From: Ditylenchus dipsaci
Taxonomy: Eukaryota > Nematoda > Chromadorea > Rhabditida > Anguinidae
Length of the DNA stretch: 64,000 nt
Assembly: GCA_004194705.1 (NCBI GenBank)
Contig: SADC01000202.1
Location: 62,001 to 126,000, forward strand
Reading direction: 5' to 3'
Numbering within the stretch: position 1 is the first letter of the stretch; the number at the start of each line of letters is the position of its first letter. Of the stretch, positions 11,426 to 25,100 are shown piece by piece. The position numbers and the translations under genes were made by a program. Under the pieces are notes generated by a model that saw nothing but the letters and a program-made list of their open reading frames with translations, was not told the origin of the DNA and made no database searches.

Positions 11426-12004
11426 TCACACATTTGGCGGTACATTTCAATTTGATCCATTTAAATTAGTCTAATATTGTCAGGGGTGGTTGGGGTTTTT
11501 TACTGCGGCTCAAATTGTTTTGGATATTTTGGGTGGTTTGGAATGGTTGTGTGTGGATTCGGAGTGGTCGGGTATCATGTATTTTTGTTCGGCAAATAAT
11601 ATTTGAATTCTTACAACAGATGTGTATTTGGTAAAGCTCACAAATTTAAAATTGACTAATAAAATTTTCGATTCTTCTTGAGACAATAAAGATTTAAATT
11701 TCTGATACTCCATGTTTCATTTTGGCCGATTTCAATGCTTAATGCGCTAAATTCTCAAAAACCGGCTTAAGCCGCAGCGTTGTACAATATCACAATCGAA
11801 AGAGCAAAAGAAAATCTCACAGTTCGAGATTCCCGTGTTAGTCCACATAATTTCCAGGTGATATGCCAAATCGTACACAGATCAATTCATCCACAATATT
11901 GAAATTACCTCTAAAGGCCAAATTAGTTTTATTATTCTATCCTAAACGCGTTTTGTCGAGAGTATATTGTTTTCATCAACCACAATCTTAATACTTAGGT
12001 TATC

Positions 12005-13127
12005 TAATTAAACACGTAAAATACCGGTTGTTACATTGGTTTATTTCTAACACAGGCGCTGAGCACGCCTGTGTTATTAGTTTTTCAAAATTCGCACTAA
12101 GAATATGAGAAATGGCCCACTTTTGAAACCTTGTTTTTCGCGTTTTTAAGCTATCGTTAATTTTCATTTTTCTTATGATTTCTATAAATTTTTGTATTGT
12201 TTTTTTATACCGTCGGAAAGCACAGAATTAGAGCTTTCCAACGGTATATCACACTGCCAAAAATAATTCGGAAATATTGTACTACCAGCAAAAAGAACGA
12301 TTTTCGCCACTTTTTATAAACGTATTTTTTTGAATAAAAAGTCAAAACTTTTTGGGATTCCAAAAATATTTACGGCTCTATTATAGCGCAAAAGAAAGAG
12401 CAATTAAAATGGAACATTCTTGTGCGAAAAAATAAAGTTAAACATGGCAGAAAACAGAAAACATTCGGAAGTCTCGTATTTTTTGAAATTTAAATGTTTT
12501 TCGTCTTGAGCGGAATTTGAAATTTTAAAGCAAGTTGTAAGCTTTGATGGCAGTTTCATAAGCAAATCGACCATGCTAAACACGAATCCCATGTCAAAAA
12601 TCTAGGTTTCTCTAGCGAATCGTGAAAATCGTTTTCGAACTTTTTTGGGAGTCTTGTTAAACACTAAGAAAGCCTGTTTTCTGCCATGTTTAACTTTATT
12701 TTTTCGCACAAGAATGTTCCATTTTAATTGCTCTTTCTTTTGCGCTATAATAGAGCCGTAAATATTTTTGGAATCCCAAAAAGTTTTGACTTTTTATTCA
12801 AAAAAATACGTTTATAAAAAGTGGCGAAAATCGTTCTTTTTGCTGGTAGTACAATATTTCCGAATTATTTTTGGCAGTGTGATATACCGTTGGAAAGCTC
12901 TAATTCTGTGCTTTCCGACGGTATAAAAAAACAATACAAAAATTTATAGAAATCATAAGAAAATGAAAATTAACGATAGCTTAAAAACGCGAAAAACAAG
13001 GTTTCAAAAATGGGCCATTTCTCATATACTTAGTGCGAATTTTGAAAAACTAATAACACAGGCGTGCTCAGCGTTAAATTCTGCATCTAAATAAACCAAT
13101 GTGACAACCGGTATTTTACGTGTTAAG
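12005..13127. repeat. Large near-perfect palindrome (~1.1 kb)
   Basis: The end ACACGTAAAATACCGGTTGT is mirrored by ACAACCGGTATTTTACGTGT. The arms (about 12100-12440 and 12655-13050) are almost identical inverses, including TTAATTTTCATTTTCTTATG and AAAGCACAGAATTAGAGC. The low divergence of the arms suggests a recent insertion. No coding capacity. Confidence 0.85.
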
Positions 13128-13139
13128 CTCAACTCAAGG

Positions 13140-14330
13140 TAAAATTTAGTCTGCACTACAGTTAGTGACGGACCTTGTTCTAACTTTCGATTTGACTACT
13201 GGCTCAGCTTCTATATTCATCTAGTCGATGGTGTATTCCCTACTCAACTATTATTTTAAAATTAACATGGAATCTAGCAGACACTTTTTTAATTCCTACA
13301 ATTTCCTGTTCCTAATGAGCAGTGTGCACCTGTTTGACCTCATCTATTACCAAGTCAATTCCTTTGTCCTGCTGAATGAGTGGTTCAACAAGCACTGTTG
13401 AGCAACCACCTAATTGGTGTGTTTATAACATCTGCAACCCCTCCTTAAACTACCATAATACCACTAATACTTCTTTGTTTTGCCAAATCATTTAGCCACT
13501 TCAAACTGTTGTTGGTCTCCAAACAATGGTGGGGTATTAGTTGGGAAAGGGTGATTATGCACCAGGAATCACATATTTGCCCCTGCTTCATTTGCATTAA
13601 TCTCCTCGTTACAAAATCATTTTTCTGGTGGACTCTTTTTGCATTTTGCAGACTCAGAAATGTGCGAGGTAGCTCATAAAAAAATTCTATATTAAAAAGA
13701 GTTAGACAGACAATAAAAATTACTTCGGAAATCGGTTAGCTTGGATAGCTTGGATAGCTCGATTTAACAAAATTATCAACTTTCGGACGAAATTCGCTTT
13801 AAATTTATATTCTTGGGTTTAGCTGTAGCTTAGCTATAATGTTTAAGGAATCCTACCTGATAATCTCGCTCGGTTTACAAGACCCTGACAATATTTTTTA
13901 TATCAAACTAGCAAATGAAATATGAAAAAAAAGTTCACACTTACAGGGATTCGAACCAGCAACCTCAAAATTCGGTTTAATTTGAATTTTAACGATTTCC
14001 ATGCAGGACCAGATACAGAAAGGAGATACACTCTCCCTTTAAAGAAATTTGGGTATGGATCAAACATGTCTCCTACAGTGGCAATCGAAGGAATTTGAAG
14101 CAATTAAATTGATTTTGTTTTGTAAAAGGCGCAAAGGTAAACACCCTACACCGGCACTTCCTTTTAATCCGCATGAAAAGACCATTTTTTTTCAGGAGTG
14201 CAAATCCGATAATAATCGCAGCCGGCACACTTTGCTTTCTGCTTACTATTTGCTTAACATAACTAAATAGACTGCTGCTTTAAAACTAGCGACTATGAAT
14301 TGAAAAATAAAGAGGAAAAAAGGAACCAAA
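13140..14330. other. Intergenic sequence, no gene recognised
   Basis: A GGGATTCGAACCAGCAACCTC string at about 13950 resembles a tRNA B-box in reverse, but no matching A-box or cloverleaf was found. No exon could be supported. Confidence 0.35.
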
Positions 14331-14546
14331 TACTGTATTCTCTTCAATAGTCCTCTCCAAATAGACGGGCCTGGCCGACGATTTTCCAAACTTCAAATAA
14401 TTTTTTGACTCTATATTAAAAATGCAATAAAACATGGTTTACCGCCGTCCACCACCCACCCCCTCCTCCTTTTGGCCTTGAGGGCGCCCCTCTATTAGAG
14501 AGGGCCCGTATAATAAAAAGGGCTATCTATTAGAGAGAAAACGGTA
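14331..14546. repeat. MITE, TACCGTATT family
   Basis: Ends TACTGTATTCTCTTCAATAG and inverse CTATTAGAGAGAAAACGGTA. Confidence 0.65.
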
Positions 14547-15334
14547 CTTGTTTAATGACGATTTGAAAAACTGCAATTTTTACGTTGCTTTCTTATTGTA
14601 ATCTTTTTTAAAATAAGCTACACTAAATCGAGAGGTACGGGTCTTTTCGGCAAAATTTACTGTCATTTACAAAACGACCGGCGAAATCGGATTTTTTTGC
14701 AATCTTTCGGATTAGACTGGCATGAATCAGATTTGATAAAAAAAATTCAAAAATTAAGGGAAAAAAAGCTTCGGAGCGTAGGCGGGAACGAACTTTTTGG
14801 TGTTACACTGAATCGAGAGCAAACTGTATACATGTTACAAAAATAAGAATTTCACAAATTTGGACACCTTTTTTATTCCAAAAATTTCCGATGTTTTAAA
14901 TTTCCCTATATTTTGGTTGGTTCTCCGTTTACTTACGTTTTTGATTGAAAGGTGATTTTTTTTTATATAAAAAACTGCAGAGGTTATCCTTAGCTGGCTT
15001 CTTAGTCCCTCCTTTCAATTAACCAATACTTTAACGCCTGACCTGGCACACGGTCAACAGGTGTGCAAGCAAGCAACTCCATTCCTTCACTGCCCAATAA
15101 TTACTGCACTAAAATGCATATAAAAATACTGTAAAACTTACTTCAAACTATTTATAAGAAAAAAATGGAACAAAATATATTTCTTCGTACAACACACAAA
15201 AGTTTAAGCAGAAGTATCATCAACTGTCCTAGAGGATAGAACTTTAAAATACTAATTGTTTAACAGATTCAGAAAAAGCACAAATTAATTAATGACCAAA
15301 AGGAACATGTCACGAAAAGTTGGGACACCATATA
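14547..15334. other. Intergenic sequence, no gene recognised
   Basis: AT-rich sequence without a supported exon, RNA gene or terminal repeat. Confidence 0.3.
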
Positions 15335-16130
15335 CAGGGTATCCCAATATTTTGGCCACTTTTATACTGCCATAACTTTTTTTATAAAAAACCTGTTTTC
15401 ACAGATCTACTCAGTTTTTCATAACAGTTCTTTTAGTGTATAATGTCAAATACTCAATTTTCACTTGGCCCCTTAACAAATAAATGATCTTGACATAATG
15501 TATCTTTTTTTCTATGGTTTTGCTCCTGCTCTGTGGATGGTTTCTGGATGGACAAGGCCCAAAAAACACGGGGAGCAAGCAAAAAAACGTGACCTTGACA
15601 TAATATATCATTTTTTTTATAAAAAACTGAGTAGATCCGTGAAAGCAGATTTTCAAAAAGAACGGTACACAATCGACTCTGTCAGTAACGCACGCCTCAA
15701 AAATTCATGTTGCCTAGGGTGCGACACTTTTTTTACCCCAAATTTCTAAGCTATTTGCTGAATGTAATTCGCCAGCCTAGTGCGAAAAATTGCAAGGATT
15801 CCGATTTTGCCGATCGTTTTGTGAAACACTATATATTCATCATTTAGACCCGCAACTCTCCAATAGCGCACGCCCATTTAGGAATTGTGAGAGTTGCGGG
15901 TCTAAATGATGAAAATATAGTGTTTCACAAAAACGATCGGCAAAATCGGAATTCTTGCATTTTTTTGCACGAGGCTGGCGAATTACATTCAGCAAATAGC
16001 TCCAAAATTTGGGGTAAAAAAAGTGTCGCACCCTAGGCAACACGAATTTTTGGGCGTGCGTTACTGACAGAGTCGACTGCATAAAAAAGTTATGGCAGTA
16101 TAAAAGTGGCCAAAATCTTGGAATACCCTG
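15335..16130. repeat. Palindromic Tc1/mariner-type MITE with TA target
   Basis: Ends CAGGGTATCCCAATATTTTG and inverse CCAAAATCTTGGAATACCCTG are flanked by TA on both sides. A second palindrome at 15715-16045 fills the centre, with ATTTAGACCCGCAACTCTC and its inverse. No transposase. Confidence 0.8.
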
Positions 16131-16171
16131 TACTTGAAACAATATGAGTTACCAACTTTGCCAATTGATTT

Positions 16172-19100
16172 TTATTGTTCGTCAAATTTCATAAATCGAT
16201 TGTCATCATTATCGATACCCAGCAATGTCAGTGCATTGTTCCATAAAATGTTCTCCTAAAAAGTACGCTAATTACTGCATTTTCGAACATTTTCTAGTCT
16301 AATTGATCCAATTCTCGCCTTTAGTTTGACGTCTCCACAAATTGAACTATATTGCTCAATCACTTTGCCTGGCTCTAACTCACCTGAACCAAACCTTTAA
16401 ACAATGTGCTTACAACATTCGGATCATACCCAACGGGAAAGGATAATCTGTTCCCAGACAGATTTTGTCCTAAAAATTTTTGTTTGCAAAAAATCTACTA
16501 TGCACATTGACCTGTCCAATGAGTTCAACAAGTAAACGAAGCACCTAAATATGCATATTTATGTGTTCAATAATTACAAAAATACACAAAGATTCAGCAC
16601 GAAATTCTGCAGCTAGTAACTCTAGTGTTAATTAAAGTTTCAAAACTCCTGAGCTTATAATTACACGGTCTTATTTGAAGTTCTTTTCACGACGTTTTGT
16701 ACATAATGTAGCTGAGAACCCTGGCTATCTAACAAATCCATTTTTTATCTTCAACTATCAAATCTCAGCCAATCGATTAAAACAGCGAACAAAAAACTTC
16801 TTCTGGTCAAATTTTTGTCATTCTGATGTTTTCTTGAAATTAAAAATGTGTTTTGCTGTTGATTAATTGTTTGTTTTCTCGCAGCTCCGCAGACTTATTT
16901 GAGCTATTTCGACAGGTTGTTAGCTACATTCTGGTTGAAACTAGGCTTAGCAGCTGCACAAGGATCCACCGTAATTCCCGTTTTGGGGATCCAGAAAATT
17001 TTGAAAATCACAATCCCGCTTCCCGCCGGCTGACAATAAATTCCGAAAAATAAAAGTAATAAAAAGCCATACATTAGGATCATGAACTAATCTAAATATT
17101 TTCCCTATCATTTGTTTTACTATCAAATGTTATAGTCACATACGAATCACACCAAAATTTGCCGTTATAAGATTGGGGAGCTTTGGCTACTTCATCGGTC
17201 TTGCATCTAATAAATTAACAATTATAGTAGAAAATATTAGTACTAAGCAACTACAAAAGTAAAACTTCACTCAATCACCCTATACCCTTTTGTTGAGTCA
17301 TTTTGAATGGTCAGAATGTAGTTTTGACCCTTTTTGTAATTAGAGCACCCGTAAAGAGCCTATAGGCACAGCATTATCAGTGCTTTTGGCATCAACTTTT
17401 TCCCAAAACTTTACAGACCACAAGAAAACCAAGAAGTCTTTTCCAAAGTAACTAATTCATTTTTTCGCCTTATTCAAGAGCTGCCAAGGGAGCTGATAAT
17501 TCCTAGCATTTTTTTCTTGTTGACCCGAAAATGTTGATTTAAACGACTCTGACTTGGTAGCTCTGCCATATCGGGTGCTTTTAAAAGGAAAAAAAAGTGT
17601 TTGAAAACTTAATATTGACCTTCTAAAATAACTCAATGGTTGGAGTTGTTTTGAGTAAAGTATAGCCACTAAAATCGACATTAACTCACAAGTCAGGTCG
17701 GACTTTGAAGCCATGTGCTACCCTAAAAATATACCATACTACTCTTTTTACAAAATGGGTTAGCAAAAAAATCACTTATTTTGAAAATGTCTATTTTGTG
17801 ACATACAGTCGACTCTCTCTATAACGGCTTTCAAGGGACCTGCCATACTGGGTCGTTATAGAGAGAATACATTACAAAGAGAGTCGTACATTACAAAGAG
17901 AGTCCAAAAGTCCACCAGCGGGTCGTTATATAGAGCGAATGTTATGGCATCAGTGTTGTTATGATCGATTAGTATTTTTTGTGTTTAGTTGTCCGTATCT
18001 CAGTGAATATTTATCAGAAATTTATGAATAATGCCTTATTTCAAAAATGAGATACAGATCTTTAAAGGGGGGGAGACACTTGGGGGGGTTGAGAAATGGG
18101 TTTGTCAACCTAATGGAAAACCCATTAATGGGTTGCAAAAAGATTTTGAATATACAATTATTTATGTGATTTTATGATGGGTTTCACTACATTACTCGAC
18201 AATATTTAGTGAAACCCATCATAAAATCACATAAATAATTTTATATTTAAAATCTTTTGCAACCCATTTATGGGTTTTTCATCAGGTTGACAAACCCATT
18301 TCTCAACCCCCCCCCCCCCCCCCAAGTGCCCCCCCCCTTTAACAAAAATGAGATATTTTTGTATAAGCACAAAAATTCGTCTATTCTGACCTAAATAAAG
18401 TCAACGAAAAATTATTAATCAAATGATATATTGTGTAACCCTGTATCTCAGCTACAAAATAACACTGACAGGAGAAAAAGAATCACAAAGCCGATCAGTC
18501 AATCTCGAAACTTAAAAAATACAGTCGCCTCTCGATTTAACGTCCTTGACGGGACCGGCGAAAATGGGGCGTTAAATCAAGAGGACGTTCGAACAAATAG
18601 TTCAACTAGTGAATTTAAAATAAAAATTGGAAAAAATGCGACAGCCAAACGCGACTACTGTACGTTCGGCTTAAGCGGTATAGCTTGCCCTGAGAAAATT
18701 TTCACATCAACCCTCCTGAAATTGTTGTGACACAATATAGTATTATCAAATTAGGTGATCTTTCTGTGGCAATATTCAATACAAACCTTCCTGCTATTTG
18801 AGCGTAACTTCCTAAATAAGTGGGTTTGAGAACAAGCAGCTTGTAAGTCTCTTTCTCTAATTAGATGTATTGGCTTGGCTAATAAATCATGGCGTTTTTT
18901 TCAATTTAAAGCTTTGTCTAAATGCAAATAACTTGTGGATGAGTGCTATATGCCATTTTGTAGAAAAAAGCTCCTCTTTCAACACTGTTTTTAATTTTTT
19001 TGATAGTTTTTTTAGATTTAAGTCATTTTTCAAAGAAATCAATTTTTTTCAGAAGGCCATATCTTAATACTTAAACCTTAAAAAGTTGTCTGTAAAATAG

Positions 19101-22100
19101 ATTTTGTAGCTCTTGATCTGCGCTACAACACAGTGCTAAAAGATTGCCGCTGAGCTCTGAGCTTAGTCAAGCGGTGACCAGTCAAAACGATTAGTTAGTT
19201 TTTCTTGACTTAAAGCTCCCCTCTTGAGCCTAGAAATTAATATTTATTGAAAGAAATCAAAAAAGTAAAAAAACAGTGATGAAAGAGAAGCTTTCATGCT
19301 ACAAAATGTTGTTATTTGCTTATTTGCAGTTATTTGTTTTAGAAAAAACTTTAAATTGAAAAAGACGCCATGACTTATTAGCCAACCCAATAAATACCTC
19401 CTCCGTGAGCAAAGCAAATTCGCAGACGCGGAAAACGCTCCAATATTCCACCCATCAACACACAACAAATGGCTTGAGCTGTTTCTGATGGCATACCCAC
19501 TAACCAGGGCATCCTCCAAACATATAAATTTTCAATATTTGACCACCGTTTGTATGCTTACCAGTACGAGTTCATTCGTCCATCCCAATCATGCATGTCC
19601 TGCCACAATTGTTTTATTTTATTTAAAAGAGGTGAGGATGACTTACCCATGGATGCACAAACAAACACACACCTAGCTCTTCAGCAGCCTTATAAATGGG
19701 CCAAAAGTCGGAATGGTCCAGGTTCTAAAGATATAATTGTTTTTGTGCACAGTGACCATGGCTCTTAGCAAAAACTAGGGTTGTGGCTCACAACTTGTAA
19801 AACTGTAATTTACCGCGTAAATTAGTGAATTACAAGCAAAATATTTTAACCCACACATGACAACTTCAATTAAAAAATCATCCAAACGATTTTATCTAGT
19901 ATTCAGAAGTCCGAGCAGGAGAGTCAAATTCCTGGCTCGTGACTATCGAATCCAGAGCATACCCTTATCCTAAAAAGAAGGGCAGGTACAGCTATTTTTA
20001 GAAGGAAAAATTTATCGAGAGGATTTATTTTTTATCCACTCATAGTCTTATATACCGAGTTTTTTTTAATCAGGTACATTAATTGTTTGAGTTTGCTGGA
20101 ATTAAAATTTGGGGTCTATCATTCTAGTAAAAACCCCTAGTAGCCCCTTTTTATCTATCTATATGTTACATGAATTACTCTGGGCTATACCATAAAAAGT
20201 ATGCTATACAAAGAAAGTTTTATTGTATAGGCTTGCCCACTAACCTTTTCATTCACATGTGAGCCGATTTGGAATCCAGGCATGTTAAATTCACTCACAC
20301 ATCTTCGAATCTCCTGAAAAATGGACTGTGTATTGATTGTCTTTTTCTATGAAATTCTGCTTAATATTTTTTAAAGATTTTCCATGTGGCTATTTAAGAT
20401 TTATGCAAATAATTTGTTGTTTTTTATGCTGCGTTCCCAGTGCCAAACACAGGAAGTGCGTTTAGCCCTTCCCTAAAAATGGGAAGGAGGCAATTCATTA
20501 AGATTCTGCTGCCAACGAATCTAGTTGATGTGGTTGGCTAGCCCAAGTAGTAGTAGTGTTATGCCGTCATTGGCCAGCAATCAAAACTGCTCTTCCCGTC
20601 AAATGTGCTGGCATTTGAAGGATTGTTGGGCTACTTGGAAGACGATTTGCTGAAGCAAGGCAATTCTCCGGTGGGTTGCAGTCTCCGGGGAGATCTGCTT
20701 CAAGTGGAGGATTTTAGGCTAGCAACTTTGTACAACAAACACCCTTGCCAGTTTTCTTAGCTTACTATTTTCATTTGTTTTAATGCAACTACTCAACACA
20801 ATTAAAGCTTTTATGAAGATACTTTTTAGCAGTAAACAACTTTTTGTCTTTTTATATACAGTATTTTTATAAATCATAGCCTTTGCGTGTTGTTTTCTGA
20901 AAAGTGGTCATTTTTGAGCAATTTGCAAAATTTTAGCGTGCAAAATCAAAAGTTAAAAAGCGAAATAGGTAGAACTTGTGGTAGTTACAAATATGAAACG
21001 AAGCGAAAATTTTCGTTTCTGGTATAAAGGCACATCTTGAATCGTAGCCTTTGAGTGTTGACCCTTCTTTTATTATTTTATTTTTCAAGTCATAATCGGG
21101 AGTGAAATAATCTAAAATGAGGTGTTCAAAGGATCCAACGCAAAAGTCGGTAACTCATATGCTGAGAGTTTTTTAATTTTCGCAAAATTTGTGCCATTTT
21201 TCTTTAGATATTTAGCTTTTCGGTTTAAGGGGGGGGGGGGGTTTAGCCATTTAGGTTTGAAAAAGTGGCTTCCATGGCGCAGTGCGTAAGTGCTCGCGTT
21301 TTTTGGCCCAAAATGGTGTTTTTTCGGTGTTGCAGGTTCAAACCCACGTAGGTGCACACTTTTTTTTTGGCTTTTTTGGCCAATTCAGAGGTAATTTGGG
21401 TCGCTGATCCCGATTCTGGCGTCAAAAAAGTATAATTACCTTTAAACTGCCCAAAAAAGCCAAAAAAAATAGTGTGCCCCTACGTGGGTTTGAACCTGCA
21501 ACACCAAAAAAACGCCATTTCGGGACAAAAAACGCGAGCACTTACGCACTGCGCCATGGAAGCCACTTTTTCAAACCTAAATGGCTTCCCCCCCCCCCCC
21601 TCTAACCATGTAGTACAAAAAGGTCATTTTTCGGAAAAAAAATCAACTTTATATTTTAGACATTCTTTGTGTTTTCTTAACAGTTTTTACCTTTTGCCAG
21701 TGCAGTGCCAAATGACAACTTTTCATTACAAGGGAATGTTAAAAAAATCGTGTCGGGTTTTTATACATGCAAAGTAGAGTAGTTCACGGTCGGTTAATTG
21801 GGCCTTACCCGGTTTTCGGTTAACCGGGATTTTGGCTACCCGGTTTTCGGTTACGGTTTTTCAGTTTTTTTCGGTCGGTTAACCGGCTTATACCCGGTTT
21901 TCGGTTTTTTTTTGTCGTAAATTAACCGAAATTTTGCTGTACCCGGTTTTCGGTTTTCCCGGTTTTTTTGTACCCGGTTTTTCGGTCGGTTTTTTTTTGG
22001 CCAAATACCCGGTCGGTCGGTTAACCGACCGGGTCGGTTAACCGACCGTGAACTACTCTAATGCAAAGTTATGAAAAAATTCACAAAAGACTTGCACATT

Positions 22101-25100
22101 TAAAAAGTTCGCAATTTTTAGGGTTGAGCAGTCAATAACAGAGGCCACATGTATTCAGACAAAAAGATCAAGTTTGAGATCTTTAGCAAATTTTATTTTC
22201 TGCATTTTTAAACAAATTTGTTGATTCGCCGGCAGAAAATCTTAAAAATTGCACGTTTTTCGAATAAAATCCTACATTTTGTTGTCCAAGATTTGTACTT
22301 GAACAACAAAAGCAGCAAATATGTATATGTTGCTTTGAGGAACACGCAGCTTCCCCCTGCCTCCAGGCTCCTCCTCTCCTTCCCCACTATCCATTTAAAG
22401 AAGGAGTCAAGCGCTTAACCTAAGTCTCAGCACTCTTGCTCTTCTCAAATATTCTGGGGGATGGCTTGTAGTAGTAAGTGTGTATGCAGCAGAGTGGTTG
22501 TTAGAAGCAATAGTAACAGCTTTATTCCCACCATTACCACCACTATCAGCTTGCCTTAGTCATGTTTAAGGTGTGTATGTGTTTGGACCCCCCGATTGTC
22601 TGCCTTTTTGCCCTAGTATCAGCTATAAAAGTTCTTTTTTAAAATATTACATAGTGTTCGACAAATAAGATCATTGATTTAAAAAATTCAAATATCCCTT
22701 GTTACAAAAATAAAACAAAACCAGCGTTGAATTTTCGATTCACCAAATCTCACTTTAAAGTGGTTAGATTCAAAAAAATGGCTGAAGTGTTCGAATCTCA
22801 AGCTAGCTTTTGATCTATCTATTTAGCAAACTAACAATAATTTGCCTGGGTCTTACTAAATGCGGACTTAGAGGACATCTTAGCCCAAGAAGTTGTTTAA
22901 AAAAAAGCTTATTTCTAAAAAGACTGACTTTTTACAAATTCAAAAACCTGTCAAACAGGTCCTTAACTAGTTGAAATTTTTAAATTTAGTTTCTTTCTCT
23001 ACCGAACAACAATGAAGAAATTATTTGATGGAAGGTATATTCAGACCTAAAAGAAGGCTTGAGTATTAGTAGCTGCACACCAGATAGATGGATGGCCTGT
23101 CTCTGGGCACTATTCACGCCCAAAACTTGCCAGCTATTTAGTTTATTGTTGTTACTTAATCTGTGTCTTCATGCTGATGGCGCCAGGTAAACAAACCGAC
23201 AGTACTCAATCAACTATAAAATGTTTTGGTAAAGTAAAAATATTTATTCACTGCAACATCCCTTGCTGCAATTTGATAATATTTTGATTTTGCACTTCTG
23301 GCTTCCAAATAAAGCCAATTAGTGTGCAAGTGCAAACAGCTTTCACTCTGCCCTTTTTTCTATAAGGAGTTAGGTGTCATAGTTTCCCTACTTCGTTTTT
23401 TGGCACCAGCGGCGAATAAAACCACCTTAGGGCAAGTAGATTGGTGCCAAACATGTCATTACAGTCCTTTCTCAATACAATTACCTCATTGATACAGCCC
23501 GAAGGTATTTTGCCTTAAGTGGTATGTTGTTGTATCGAGACTCAACTCTAATATTTTACTCACCAAGCAAGTAAAATGAAAGACAGATTTCATAGGAATT
23601 TTGTTCGATAATTCGTCACACAACTAGGCAGTTTTAAAAGACACACTTGGTTACTCTGAGCAGTATAGCCATTTTAGTCGTGAAGATCTTCTTTTCGAAA
23701 AAAGTCGTGTCAATTTTGGAATTGTTCGCAGTTGGAGTCAGTTCAGTCAATTTGCAATTGGAGCAGGTACAATTCGCATACTTTGGCGTTTTGGAAAGTT
23801 TGCACCGGAAACATTTAATTTAAAAATAAAAATATTACAAATTTTTTTCAGTGTTACATAAAACAAACTAGTTCAAAAGCTAATTTTGGATCATTTTTTT
23901 AATATGAGTGGATGGGGAGTCAAAAAAAGCCAGCACCCTTTTTTGTTATTATTGTTATGCCAATTTTAGCACAAATGACACACATTTTTGAAAAGTTATT
24001 AAAGTGCAGCCATTGTTGACTTAAAGCTTGTTCTGCAATTCAATTGCGAACTAAAGCAATTTGGAGACAGCATAAATGGCTTGTTTGATGATAAATTTGG
24101 AAGAAATTCCAAGAAAAAAACTTCCTCCAAAAGAGTGTATAGAAAGGTCGTGGTGCGAACTAGGGGGATCGAAGCCAAGGGGATTGATTGCTTTGGTGGT
24201 GAGACAATAGCCCACTAATTTGCTTAGAAACGGCTACTACTACTGCCAGGGCATTGCTCACCCGTCTTACTGCTATTGCAAACATACTTTTTTGTTGGGC
24301 AGATAGAAAATGAGGGCAGAAAACATGTATAAAATTTTTGAAGTCGAAAAATGGTTAAAAATGGAGATGTTTTTAAATTAATTTTAAATTGTTTTTTATA
24401 GTAATTTTTAGGTACAACACAAACGCCACAAAAAGCTATTTTTAAATTTGGCTAACGTATTACCAAATTAAACTGTAATAAAAAAAATGTTGTCCAGTGA
24501 TCAAAAGTCAAATTTTTAAAGTTTTTTATTTATCACGTTAAGCCACACGTTCGAGTTCGTCTTTACATGCGCTGGCTTACTCTGCGCCTAAGCCTATATT
24601 AAAAAAAATATCATAAAACATCCTAAATATAAAAATCGCGGGTTCAAAACCGTGGTCAGTCGACCATGGAATTTGCGGTCAGTCAAATTCGTGGTCAGTT
24701 GATATTTTACCCTTGGTTTCTTAGTTTTTTTTTCTGTACAAACAAATCTGCATATAAAGACAGCGTTTGGAAGGTCCTCATGTACAGGTTCGGCTGTATA
24801 CTAACTGGAGAACAGTAAAAGACTATAAAATTTGAGGTAAAAATGGTCGGACGCTTGATGATGCCCAATCTATGGTATAAATCTCCCCGGATATATTTCC
24901 CTATTGCAAGTGAGGGGTTAACCATATCTCACCGAAAAAGTTTAAAATAAATAATTAAATCAAAATAAAATTATGCAACACACATTGCCGGAAAATTATT
25001 TACAAAAAAGTTTACAGAAAAGCATTTTTCCGACGCAACTCCAGGCACCTCCGCAGACTTAGTAGACTGTATGACTGGGAGGTTGATGAGGTTAGTACAA

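Noticed and set aside
13940..13975. B-box-like GGGATTCGAACC suggesting a tRNA gene
   Set aside because: No A-box at a fitting distance and no cloverleaf pairing.
17457..17714. Minus-strand frame of 85 codons in an ACMSD intron
   Set aside because: Only the small piece 17690-17722 ([10 protein letters not shown]) is an exon. It is read in another frame and the rest is intron.
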